This document shows, one piece after another, positions 23,571 to 33,480 of a DNA stretch of 64,000 nucleotides; position 1 is the first letter of the stretch; every line of letters starts with the position of its first letter. This stretch comes from Micropterix aruncella (lineage: Eukaryota; Arthropoda; Insecta; Lepidoptera; Micropterigidae), in the NCBI GenBank assembly GCA_944548615.1, contig OX155952.1, forward strand, positions 1,887,001-1,951,000, written 5' to 3'. The position numbers and the translations under genes are program-made. The notes beneath the pieces were generated by a model. It was not told the origin of the DNA. It saw only the letters and a list, made by a program, of their open reading frames with translations, and searched no databases.

Positions 23571-24941
23571 AATAAAATTTACACAGAATTTTAAGTAGAG
23601 CTGTCTCAAATCCAATACTTCATATTCCCCAAACAATTTTTCCGATTAGTACCTGTAAGGCTTACGCGTGATGATTTTTATGATTAGTTTCTGTGCCACC
23701 TCTGCTGGTTATATGATGGTTATTTATATAATGGTTATTTAGAAGGATTGATTATAAAAACCCAATGATTTATATTTAACCAATCATAACAATAATAACA
23801 TTCTATCATTAGTGTCATCTATGGCATTTCATTATAGGCAGAATACATCAAAGAAATAATACGGAGAGATAGAATGCCATCTATTAGTCTATCTTATCTT
23901 TAAAGTGCGTATTGAAACCGATACACCAATTTAAAAAATTGACATCTTTAAGTAAATAATATTAAAATTATAAGAGCTATGATTTAAAAATTCGTTTGTT
24001 ATTACATTATTATTTTATTTCGAGATAGGATACCGTATATGCGTGTTTAGCGCGCCGCCATACTGCTATACCACGAACGCCGCCATATTGAAGATAAAAG
24101 AAGATTACTCAATGTTGGGAACTATGCGTTGCGTTTCGTAGTAAAATCCTAGCTGCCAAAACGTAGTACTGCATTGAGCAATCTAATACTCTATGAAGAA
24201 GTGACATGCAAGGCGTCGCTGTTCTAGGTATTGGCTATTATAATAAGTGCGATAATTTATTGCATTCGATTTTTAAACTTTTTGGTTTCCTTCTTTTTAT
24301 TCGATTTGTTTTTTTGTCGGCTAAAATAATCCCGTTTTTCAGTTCGATTTTCAAATTGTTCATTTTCGACCCATCATTTTAAAATTTTAAATTATTAAGC
24401 ACGTAAACCACAAAACATATTAGAAAATATGACTTACAACAAAGTTAGAGGCATTGTTGTCAGGATTCTAAAACATTTTTGTTTTCCATTCTAGCATTAA
24501 TAATAACAGAGTTATGAAGTAATCAATTTTCAGATTACAACCTTTTAATTCAAAACACGCTGAAGATATTGAAAAGTCACGTAAGGGACAGTTTAAGGTA
24601 ATGTCCTCGGAATTTTCGCTCACATTTATTTATTTTTCTATGAGCAGTATTAACGGATTTATGATCTTGTTTTTAATTTGAAGAGGCCACCATTCAGCTG
24701 TTCAATTCTGGTCATTAGGATAAACTATTTTTGTACATAATTTGGTCCTAATTGGTCGGATAGTCTGTGAGATGCATTGGGTCACACACAGACCGACGAA
24801 CACACACTGACAGGCATATTCCAGAAATCACTTTTTTGGATTGCCAGGATCTCAAAACGTGGAGATCCGGTGCAAACTCGAAGTCTAAATTTTGAAATTT
24901 CAAAAATAATCCTATTTACATAGTAAGGGGACCTAATGCAT
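23571..24941. other. no gene seen
   Basis: AT-rich sequence with no recognisable domain, repeat boundary or RNA gene. Duplicated words around 23705-23740 (GGTTATTTATATAATGG) are low-complexity. Confidence 0.5.
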
Positions 24942-25035
24942 ACACCGAGAAAAATATAACGCTGCAATACACGAAAATAAGCATGTTTTAACAAGGATTG
25001 CGTATGTGACTCGGACTGTGGTTCATATGGAACAA

Positions 25036-26388
25036 GAAGCCAACCGATTCTGGTAACAAAGGGTGTACCTCAAGGTTCCATTCTAGGTCCATTTTTATTT
25101 TTAGTGTACACCAATGACTTGCCGGGATGTGTGTCATCCGAGAATGATGACATTACACTATTTGCAGATGTGACAAAAATAAGGAATCTCTTATCTTTTG
25201 TAACAAAAATAAGGAATCATGAATAAATAGAATTAGGTATACGATTGATCAACTGTTGATTTGGTTTAATTCTAATGAATTACGTCTAAATATTACAAAA
25301 TCAAAAATAATTCCTTTTCGCTTAAGACCTGCCAATGTTGACTATTTAAATGAATTACACAACTATTTTGAAATCGACATCACAGAAGATATAAATTTTC
25401 TAGGATTAAGAATTGACAGAAAATTACAATGGAATGCGCACATCCAACAATTGACTAGTAAGCTATGTAGCTTGATATACTCTATTAAAAAAATCAGAAG
25501 TCTTTGTGGTTTTGCGGCAGCCAAATCAGTATACTTTGCGTATTTTAACTCATTAATGACTTATGGACTACTATTTTGGGGAAATGCTGCAACCAGTAAT
25601 AGAATCTTTCTTTTGCAAAACAGAGCACAGCGCAGCATGTATCAGGTAACGACTAGGACCTCATGCAAAGAATATTTCATCAAGGCAAGGGTAATGACTA
25701 TGTATTCGGCGTTCATATACCAGTGTTTAATGTATGCTAGACAGCACCTAGCAGAAACACCAATTAATGCAGACATTCACTCGCATCATACCCGCGGTAG
25801 CTCCCTTTTATGCGTACCCCGAATACGACTGGCAAAAGTACAGAAAAGCTACTTGTACCTTAGCATTAAATTCTATAATCTACTCCCTACAAAATTTAAA
25901 CAGCTGGAGGACATAAAATAAAAATAAAACATCAAGGAGATGCTGATAGACCACCCTTTCTATAATCTGGCCAAATTTGAAGGCTATGATTTTTCAAATA
26001 TTGTGCTAATTTAAATTACTTAAAAAAGTAGAGCCTTATTGTCTGATTATTTTATATGATCTTATATCTGTAGGTACTTTTCGTTTAAAATGCATAACGT
26101 TGATTTAATTTGATTATTTAACATTTTACTGACAATTTGAATATTACGATAAATAATTTTACTACGTATCTTTCGAATTACTACCTACTTCAAATATTAG
26201 GCTTCTATTTTGATTATTTATATTTATAGTTTGACAATCTAGTAGTTAATTCTTGACTACCTATGTATGTTCAGTAAAGAGTAGTAACGAAACTTACTAC
26301 ATAACTCAATTACTTTGACACGTCCAAGAGGGGTCTTTAGCCGTCAATTGGACACAACGAAAATGTAATGTAATGTAAAGTAATGTAT
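25036..26388 (+). mobile_element. 5'-truncated LINE inserted in a MITE
   Basis: The coding part begins VTKGVPQGSILGPFLFLVY (motif B). Motif C reads LFADV, with the second catalytic Asp lost. Next to it is a small duplication (GACAAAAATAAGGAATC, about 25171 and 25203) with a stop. From 25256 to 25921 a clean 221-residue frame holds motifs D/E (FLGLRIDRKLQW) and the C-terminal domain. The 3' UTR and (AATGT)n tail match the 21.6-kb copy. Confidence 0.9.
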
Positions 26389-26454
26389 GTATCGTAACGG
26401 TGGTGGCGTGGCGGTAGTTACTGTGCCGTAATGTTAAAACATAATGTTTGTATC

Positions 26455-26572
26455 ACATTATGTTCAGTAAAGAGTAGTAACGATACTTTACTGCCTAACC
26501 TAATTAATTATTTTGACACGTCCAATAGCGGTCTTTAGCTGTCAATTGGACACGACGAAAATGTAATGTAAT
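26455..26572 (+). mobile_element. LINE 3'-end fragment
   Basis: The last 115 bp of the same LINE family (GTTCAGTAAAGAGTAGTAAC, TTTTGACACGTCC, GACACGACGAAAATGTAATG) lie inside the MITE. This is an extreme 5' truncation. Confidence 0.8.
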
Positions 26573-26862
26573 AGTATATCATTACGTCGTGGCCTTGGGA
26601 TATCGCTTCTAACATGATAGCATGTAGTAGAATACGTATGGATATAGTCGGACAGATGAATCATGTTGAAAAAGTAGTATATTGTTATTTCCGTATTAAT
26701 CGTACGGAAAATGTTGCTACATATAATCGAGTAATGGAGTTTCAACAAAATTCCTTGTAATTCAAGAAAATAACGATTGCAACATCGTTATTCTATGTAA
26801 AACCGAAATAGCATAATAGTCATGTAGGAATCAATCCAATATTTTTCTTAGCGTATACGCGC

Positions 26863-27390
26863 AATGGATTTGTGTTGAATAAAAATTTTAATTTATTTTT
26901 TTTGGCGAACCAGTAAATAAATTGATTCGTGTGCTCAATGATGTACAATAAGCCGCAGTGCGCTCACTGTCAATCGAGACAAATATTCGTAAACAAACGC
27001 GCTTATCAGTGAAATAAAACCGACGCCAACCCTTGCTCAAGTCCAAAGTGAAAGGAGCGGAAAAGCGAATGGGAAATAATTCGGGGGGTAAAAATAGAGA
27101 TTAGACGTATAAGATCCTTCGGGAGATGGAAATATCGATGAATGTATTTTCGTTATATGTATTTTTGTCCTGTTCGTTCAACGAAGCGAAGGACTTATGT
27201 CCGCTTTGTGCGTAATCTGGCTATTGACTAAATTAGTTGTATCAATTACTTATGTACTAGGGAAGACGTAGTCGTTTCTCGTAATGTTGGATTGAACAAA
27301 ACAATAAACTATAATATAAATTCCAATATCGCTTCCCTCTGCTTTCCTATCCTATCCTCTATTATTCCTGCTTGCAATTATCGAATTAGC
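26863..27390. other. no gene seen
   Basis: No frame or repeat boundary was recognised. Confidence 0.5.
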
Positions 27391-27404
27391 ATGTAGTTCG
27401 ATAA

Positions 27405-28061
27405 TAGAGTTGTCAACTGCAACGGGCGAACCCGTCACCTCAGGAAGTTTTAACGATTGGTCGTTCTATCTCCTGTGAAGTGAGCGCAGAAGACTTGGAC
27501 AAAACAGTCCACCGTCAAGCTCCGCCACATGCCCGTAAGAGGCCAACGCCTTATCCGCGAGATAACCAGGTGCGGGCTTACACTCACGCCCTTACTTCCA
27601 GTTGCGACCAGATTACTCCGGTCTCTCGACTGGTTACGAGTTCGAGGTCGCTTGCGCGGTCCTCTCCCTTACGAAGCGGTGAAACGGTGTAAACCGAATC
27701 TATCGCGGACCACGGCATCCTTTGTCTGGCTGTTCACCCAGGATCGGGTAGCCAACGGTCGTTTCAAGAGCAGTCGCCGTTAGGTTCGCAACCACCCCCG
27801 CTCTATAGGAAACAGTACTGCTTCCAGACTCCCCCAACTGTTAGTCAGAGTGCACGATCGATTGGCTTACGCCGCACGGTGCGCAGACCGTCCAGGAGCG
27901 CCAGAAGGTTGACTCCTAGGGACAACTAGCCCTAAGGCCAGTCCTGACCGGGCTCGCACTTCATGTTTGGAGGCCGCCGGATGGATGTTGACCCGTGAGT
28001 GTGACCAACCCTGACCAAAATGGGTCTTCGTGGCCAACTCAGCAAGGGCCCATTAGCTCCC
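27405..28061 (-). mobile_element. GC-rich 14-bp-TSD repeat, copy 5 (full length)
   Basis: A full-length copy with the same ends as copies 4 and 7 (TAGAGTTGTCAACTG and CCCATTAGCTCCC). The flanking 14-mers ATGTAGTTCGATAA (27391-27404) and ATGTAATTTAATTT (28062-28075) agree at 9 of 14 positions, compatible with an old target duplication. The plus-strand frames are not conserved. Confidence 0.9.
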
Positions 28062-28329
28062 ATGTAATTTAATTTAATTCACTTAAATTTTGATTATTTG
28101 TCGTATAAGGAAATATTGTAAGACATTACTGAAGGAAACTATTAACCGGCCAGTGGTATACAGATAATATTGTAATAATTAACGGAGCGCTGTATGTTTC
28201 CCTAAAAATAAATAAACAAAATAAAATAAAATAAAATGAAAACAAAAATACATTTAAAGAATTTTTTTTAGTTAGTTCATAAAATTATCCAATATAAAAA
28301 TAGATTTAGGCAATAAAAAAACGTATAAA

Positions 28330-28551
28330 TCCTACTACTATATAAACGCGAAAGTTTGTAATAATGTATGTATGGATGTTTGTTACTCTTTCACGCAAAA
28401 ACTACTGAATGGATTTTGATGAAACTTTACCATAATATAGCTTACACATCAGAATAACACATAGGCTATAATTTATAAAGATATATAGTTTTCTATCATC
28501 ATTATCACAATTTTCCATCACTACGCGGGTGAAACCGCGAGACGCAGCTAG
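28330..28551 (+). mobile_element. short Helitron-like element, 222 bp
   Basis: It starts with TC after an A (A|TCCTACTACTATATAAACGC). It ends with a small hairpin (GCGGGTGAAACCGC at 28525-28538) and GCAGCTAG|T. Insertion between A and T, a 5' TC, a 3' hairpin and CTRR are the structural marks of Helitrons. It is non-autonomous. Confidence 0.85.
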
Positions 28552-28871
28552 TAATACAATAATATTTTTAAAACTTTTTTTTGCGAAGCAGACCCCACAT
28601 TGTGTAGACTCCACTATATTGAATATCTATCTGTACTGGGGTGATACTATATTAAATTCAAAACTGAATGGTACTCATCTCGTCTAAAGTCTCCTTATAG
28701 AATAGTGTTATGAGGTTCCCGAATTGGGAAATGAAGCCACAAGGAGAAGTTTGCTTGTTTGTTTGTTTGTTTGAAAAACTATATGGTACACTCAAAAAAA
28801 TTCAAAATGGTGGACCTATTGCCAAGTGGCAATATCTTACGACTATACCACCAGGGTTAAAGTGACTAAAT

Positions 28872-29163
28872 GGGCCCTATTCGTTTCTTTGTGAACTAAA
28901 ACTAAAATTAGTCCAAGCGAACGAGACAGAACAATACGTTAGAGCGGAATATGAAACGAACAATCGTCGATAAATACTACCTGTCGAATTTATACTCGCC
29001 CGAATAAATTCGAGCATATTTCGTGCGTTGTAAGGTTTGACCTTGGCGGGCAGTTTTAATGCGAAAATGTGACAACCGGTCTTCTCATATTCCGCTCTAG
29101 CGTATTGCCCTGTCTCGCTCACATAATTTCCGATTTTAGTTCACGAAGAAACGCAATCGAGCC
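28872..29163. mobile_element. CGATTGCGTTTC foldback MITE, copy 1
   Basis: The ends GGGCCCTATTCGTTTCTTTG and GAAACGCAATCGAGCCC are inverted. The long arms also contain ACGAGACAGAACAATACG and AGAGCGGAATATGAAAC. Other copies are at 38949-39233, 44419-44712 and 48703-49094. Confidence 0.85.
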
Positions 29164-29270
29164 CACTGTGTATGTAAACAAATTAATATATAACAAGCGA
29201 GAATTTTATAAAGTAGTGGTCATAATAATAATTACAGTTACAATAATAAACATAATATAACACCAGTACA

Positions 29271-29409
29271 CAGTGGTGGACAGTGGTTAGCTCGCCTGAT
29301 CATACAGTGTAAGTTTCCGGTTTCGAATCTCTGCTGGTTACCATTTTCCATTGGTATAAAATTAACGTAATTGCATTTGAATTCTGTCGATCGAATGTAA
29401 CAACAAGAC
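29271..29409 (+). mobile_element. tRNA-like SINE copy
   Basis: An A-box-like TGGTTAGCTCGCCTG (29284) and a B-box-like GGTTTCGAATC (29319) are spaced as in a tRNA gene. They are followed by a body (CCATTGGTATAAAATTAACG) and an (AAC)-type tail. The body recurs at 36148-36287. A solo LTR is inserted at its 3' end. Confidence 0.7.
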
Positions 29410-29958
29410 TGTAACGGACCTTAAGTCCATTACATGCGATCAACAAATGCATCGATTTCCAGTGAAATCCACTGACACAATTCAGCTATTATTTTAACCC
29501 GTGCAGTCATAAATCAGCACGATGAAACAATACTCGGAATAATTGAGGATTGCATCATTTATCGGCCTATATAAACTGGCGAAAAAGCAACCAAAGTATC
29601 ATTCCCCGAGTGATCACCTTCCCCCAAGGTTGCGACGGCATATTCGGCAACCCTCTCACGAGGTCGTTCAACGAATCCGGCTCCTTGGTTTCCTTTCCTT
29701 ATCCTCCCTAGTCACGAAGCATCAGTCTGCAAACCCACATCCTCATCCATATATCCTCGTAACCGCAGTCGCTCATCTATACACTCGCGCCAACATAACC
29801 TGTTCGGGAAGCGTTATAACTAGCAATATTCAAACCTTCAGTCCATAAATACCTTCTACTTCATTCAAAACTGCTTTTCAATACGGAGAAAACTCGTAAG
29901 TTGATACCACCACCTCACACCGAACAAATTGGAGTCTTGTGAGGGGTGGTCCCTCACA
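29410..29958 (+). mobile_element. solo LTR, 549 bp, TSD AGAC
   Basis: The sequence TGTAACGG ... CCCTCACA is flanked by AGAC at 29406-29409 and 29959-29962. It contains TATATAAA (29569 region) and AATAAATA near the 3' half, as an LTR promoter and polyadenylation site would. A 603-bp relative lies at 61894-62496. A 4-5-bp duplication fits Gypsy-type retrotransposons. The open frame inside is not a gene. Confidence 0.88.
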
Positions 29959-30099
29959 AGACAAACACTTACACATATGGTACAAGATTGATTGTCGTAT
30001 GACAATAAACCCATCCATTGTGAAATGTCACAATAAACAGTAGAAACATAACAGTGAAAAAAATACAGTAATTTATGTCAACTCAATGTCTAAGGGAGG

Positions 30100-30612
30100 A
30101 ATGAGATATAAGGACAAGTTAGGAGACGGCTGGAGAGAGGGGGAGGTGTATTTATACATTAAATAAATGGCTGTTAATATATGTTTATAAGTCTCAGGGG
30201 CAAAGACACAGAGCTCCATATTCGAACCGCCTGTACTGCAAAAGACTTGCAAATAAACGTTCATGAATGCTGAGGTATAGATAGTAATACATTTTCCTGA
30301 GAGCGTAATGGAAGACCATTAGATAAAAGCGGAAGAAGAGATTATACAAATAAGAAGGCATATTTGAGTGAAGTACACGGAGGAGTGGGGGGAGTATGAG
30401 AAAATCCCCGACATCGTCGGGAGCCACTCCATTTGCCTAAGAAAGGTCGATAAGTGATCAAACTTCTTCAGGGAATAAACAAATCGAATACACGCGTTAT
30501 GAATCCTTTCCAGTTTATTGAGTAGCTCCTCGTTCGCGTCTAGGTAAGCCACATCAGCGTAATAAGTTATTGGTAAAATAAAAGTTGTGGTAAAATAGAA
30601 GAGGTTACACAT
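30100..30612 (-). pseudogene. LINE C-terminal fragment A
   Basis: The minus strand reads TYYADVAYLDANEELLNKLE and RIHNACIRFVYSLKKFDHLS, the domain after the RT thumb in Jockey-like LINEs. Further down another frame gives RRFEYGALCLCPETYK. Several frameshifts break it. Confidence 0.75.
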
Positions 30613-30843
30613 GCATACGGATAGATATGTGCATGCCAGCTCACACCATCATCCCTACCATCTATGGTCAGTGCAAACCACGCTGGTGAATCGTGCACGA
30701 GACATATGCGACGCTAAGCTTTTACCGCAGAAGATGGAACAATTCAATGATGTCCTTGGGGTAATGGATGCGGAAAATATCGTGACACACGCACTCGATC
30801 CAATGTGGAAGAAACCCAAAAGCCGGGCAGATTACAAGCATTC

Positions 30844-31095
30844 TTACGAGAAGATAAATCGTATGCATTCAATTTGCAAACGTTTAAGTTTGTTGAGTAA
30901 ATCCATTGATATATCGAGATAATCCACAGCTGCATAGCCACGAAAAAGTAAGAGGAGAGAAGAGAAAAGGTAAGTGTCGCTTGGTCTCGGAATTCTATAA
31001 TAGATTGCCACTGCAAATCCCGGGTGTGTATAAGATGGAGGAAAGCTGTAGCTGAAACAAACAGGCGGTCCATAGCGATTCGATTGATGGAACAA
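30844..31095 (-). pseudogene. LINE C-terminal fragment B
   Basis: The minus strand reads GYAAVDYLDISMDLLNKLK followed by RLQIECIRFIFS, the same region as fragment A but a distinct copy. Two pieces of one LINE family therefore lie in tandem, 230 bp apart. Confidence 0.7.
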
Positions 31096-31154
31096 TCAAG
31101 GTTGATAAAACAACACCCCACCCCCACAAGCTATAATCCGCGTAAATAGCAGTT

Positions 31155-31768
31155 TGGAGTTGTCATCTACTACAGGCAAACCCGTCACTCCAGGAAGGTA
31201 TAGTGTTATATAATCGGTATTTCAACGATGAGGTGGACGCAGAGACTTAGGGGACATGACAGTCCATCGTCTAGCTAGCGAGAGTCCAACTCCTTACCGC
31301 GTGGAACTGGAAAGTGAAACCAGTGAGTTGACCGGATTTATCCGTCCTCCAGTATGGCCGCAGGTTCGAAATCGTTTGCGCGGCCTCTGCCTGACGTTAG
31401 CGGTAATTCAGTTCGAATTTATCGCGGACAGTAGCGCCCTTCGACCGTCTGTTCACACGCGATCGGTGGCCGACGTGTCGTTTCAAGAAGGGCTGACATC
31501 AAGTCAGCATCCACCCTCGCTGCTCAGGAAACAGTATATCGTTTCCAGACCCCTCCATTTATTTGCCGAAGTGCACAGGCTGACGCCGCACGATACGGAA
31601 ATCGCACAGCAGCGCATGAGGTCTTCCTCCAAAGGATCCGATCCTTGTCCACGACACAGAGCCCCTTTCAGGTTCGCCCCTCTTCAAAGAGACTACCACC
31701 AGATGGTGAATAAACCGTGAGTTTAGCCGACCAAAGATAAAGAGCAGGTCATATGGCCCAAGCTGCAG
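31155..31768 (-). repeat. GC-rich 14-bp-TSD repeat, copy 6 (subfamily B)
   Basis: This diverged full copy starts GGAGTTGTCATCTACTAC and ends CATATGGCCCAAGCT on the plus strand. The last 60 bp differ from subfamily A but match the copy at 62870-63265, so two subfamilies exist. A 154-codon open frame (31256-31720) is found only in this copy and is probably chance. Confidence 0.85.
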
Positions 31769-31784
31769 CTGCGTAGTAACAACA

Positions 31785-32451
31785 TATTGAGATGTCAACC
31801 ACAACGGGCGAACCCGTCACCGCAGGACGTTTTAACGATTGATCGTTCTATCGACCGTGCAGTGAGCGTAGAAGACTTTGGACATAACAAATCCGACGTC
31901 TAGCTATGCCACAACCCGTTAGAGACCAACGCCTTACCGCGAGTAGCCAGGTATGTTACCTGGCGGGCGGCACTCGCGCCCTAACTACCAATTGTGACCA
32001 GATTTCTCCGGTCTCTCGATTGGTTCCGAGTTCGAGGTCGCTTGCGCGGTCCTCTCCCTTACGAAGCGGTGAAACGGAGTATACCGAATCAGTCGCGGAC
32101 CAAGGCGTCCTTTGCCCGACTCTGAACCGGGATCGGATGGCCAATGGTCATTTCAAGAGCAGTCGCCGTAAGGTAGACAACTACCCCCGCTCTATAGGAA
32201 ACAATACAGTTCCCAGACTCCCCCGATTGTTAGTCGGAGAGCACAATCGATTGGCTTGCGCCGCTCGGTGCGCAGACCGTCCAGGAGCGCCAGAGGATTG
32301 ATATCCCAGGGGAGACTGGTTGACCCAGTGTCCTACCCGGGCTCGCACACCATGCGTGGAGGCCATCGGATGGGTGTTGACCCGTGAGTGTGACCGACCC
32401 TGAAACAGAATGGGTCTTCGTGGCCAACTCAGCAAGGGCCCATTAGCTCCC
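31785..32451 (-). mobile_element. GC-rich 14-bp-TSD repeat, copy 7, with perfect TSD
   Basis: GCGTAGTAACAACA stands at 31771-31784 and again at 32452-32465, flanking a 667-bp copy that runs from TATTGAGATGTCAAC to CCCATTAGCTCCC. The length of the duplication equals that of copy 4. It inserted immediately beside copy 6. Confidence 0.95.
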
Positions 32452-32465
32452 GCGTAGTAACAACA

Positions 32466-33030
32466 GCAGTATCTCGTCTACCCGTAGAACAACATCGGTC
32501 GATAACTGACAGCACTTCAGACTAACCTGGATAATGGCAGTTGTAACATCGCCGAAACGTCCAGTGCTACAAATATCACGCGGAAATATAAGTCTTTGTT
32601 TGTTCTTCATGTCTTCTCTACATATTAACTCAATCGTCGAATAGAAGGTACGTGAAAGGCGAGATTGGCGGTGAAGAGAAATAAATTTGTATTGATGAAT
32701 ATTGTAAAATACATCTATTTTTGGTAATCAGACTCAATTCAAAGAATGTTTGGTAAATTTGTGTTTGCGAATTACTTTTGTTTGGTAAAAATAATTCCAG
32801 GATTTATGTTACGTTGTATGCGAAGGCTACTGAGCAGTCATGTCAAAGATCGCTCAAATTGAGCTTCGTAGTTAAAAAAATGGTACATTCAACATTTTCG
32901 TTGTCTCTTTCAGTACCGACATCAAAATATTGTGCTCTCTACTCCAGCTAAAATATCCGAGACTATGCACCTGCTAAGTTTTATGTTTGAGTTGCTCTGA
33001 GCTGTAAGGAAATGCTGCGATTAATACCTT
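32466..33030. other. no gene seen
   Basis: No recognisable feature. Confidence 0.5.
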
Positions 33031-33480
33031 GGTACCAAAGGAAACTGGAACAACACGCCAGGGTTGAATCATTCCAAATCGCTAATTAAGTCTTACGACC
33101 GTAAGACGGCCCGTGAGGCTTTATAGATAAATAGGAACAATCTACGCACACTGGTGGGAGCGCTCACGGGGCATTGTGGCCTGAACAAACACATGTTCAA
33201 CCTCAAGCTCCGCGACACAAAAATGTGCAGATTCTGCCAAGGGGCGGAGGAAACTCCCCAGCACCTCATGTGCGAGTGTGGCCCGCTGATGCGTAAAAGA
33301 TACACCCACTTGGGTGGTCACTACCTCCAACCTGAGGAGGTAAAACAAGCCTGCTGCGGTTCTTAAATGACACGAGGCTTAGCGCAGAACTATAGTAGGT
33401 GGCGAACACAATGGATCAGCAATGGTCGCAGTGTTACAAGGCTCATAAAGACCTTAGAAAAGCCCCACACAACAAATAAA
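33031..33480 (+). pseudogene. C-terminal end of an RNase-H-type LINE (R1/I-like)
   Basis: The reading NNTPGLNHSKSLIKSY, a stop at 33124, then LVGALTGHCGLNKHMFNLKL and CRFCQGAEETPQHLMCEC is the usual C-terminal zinc-knuckle region (Cys-x2-Cys-x7-His-x4-Cys) of R1/I/LOA-clade elements. A C-terminal stop follows at 33364. Nothing upstream of about 33031 is recognisable, so the copy is 5'-truncated. Confidence 0.8.

Larger units (their letters stand above)
24942..26862. mobile_element. CACYGAG-type MITE split by two LINE insertions
   Basis: The MITE starts CACCGAGAAAAATATAACG at 24942 and stops near 25035. It resumes at about 26388 (GTATCGTAACGGTGGTGG), is broken again at 26455-26572, and continues to about 26862 where ATATTTTTCTTAGCG forms the other end. 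Comparison with the uninterrupted copy at 36294-36728 shows that the two inserts are LINE 3' ends. Confidence 0.75.

Noticed and set aside
31256..31720. 154-codon frame in a GC-rich repeat copy
   Set aside because: Not open in any other copy of the family, and no domain is visible.
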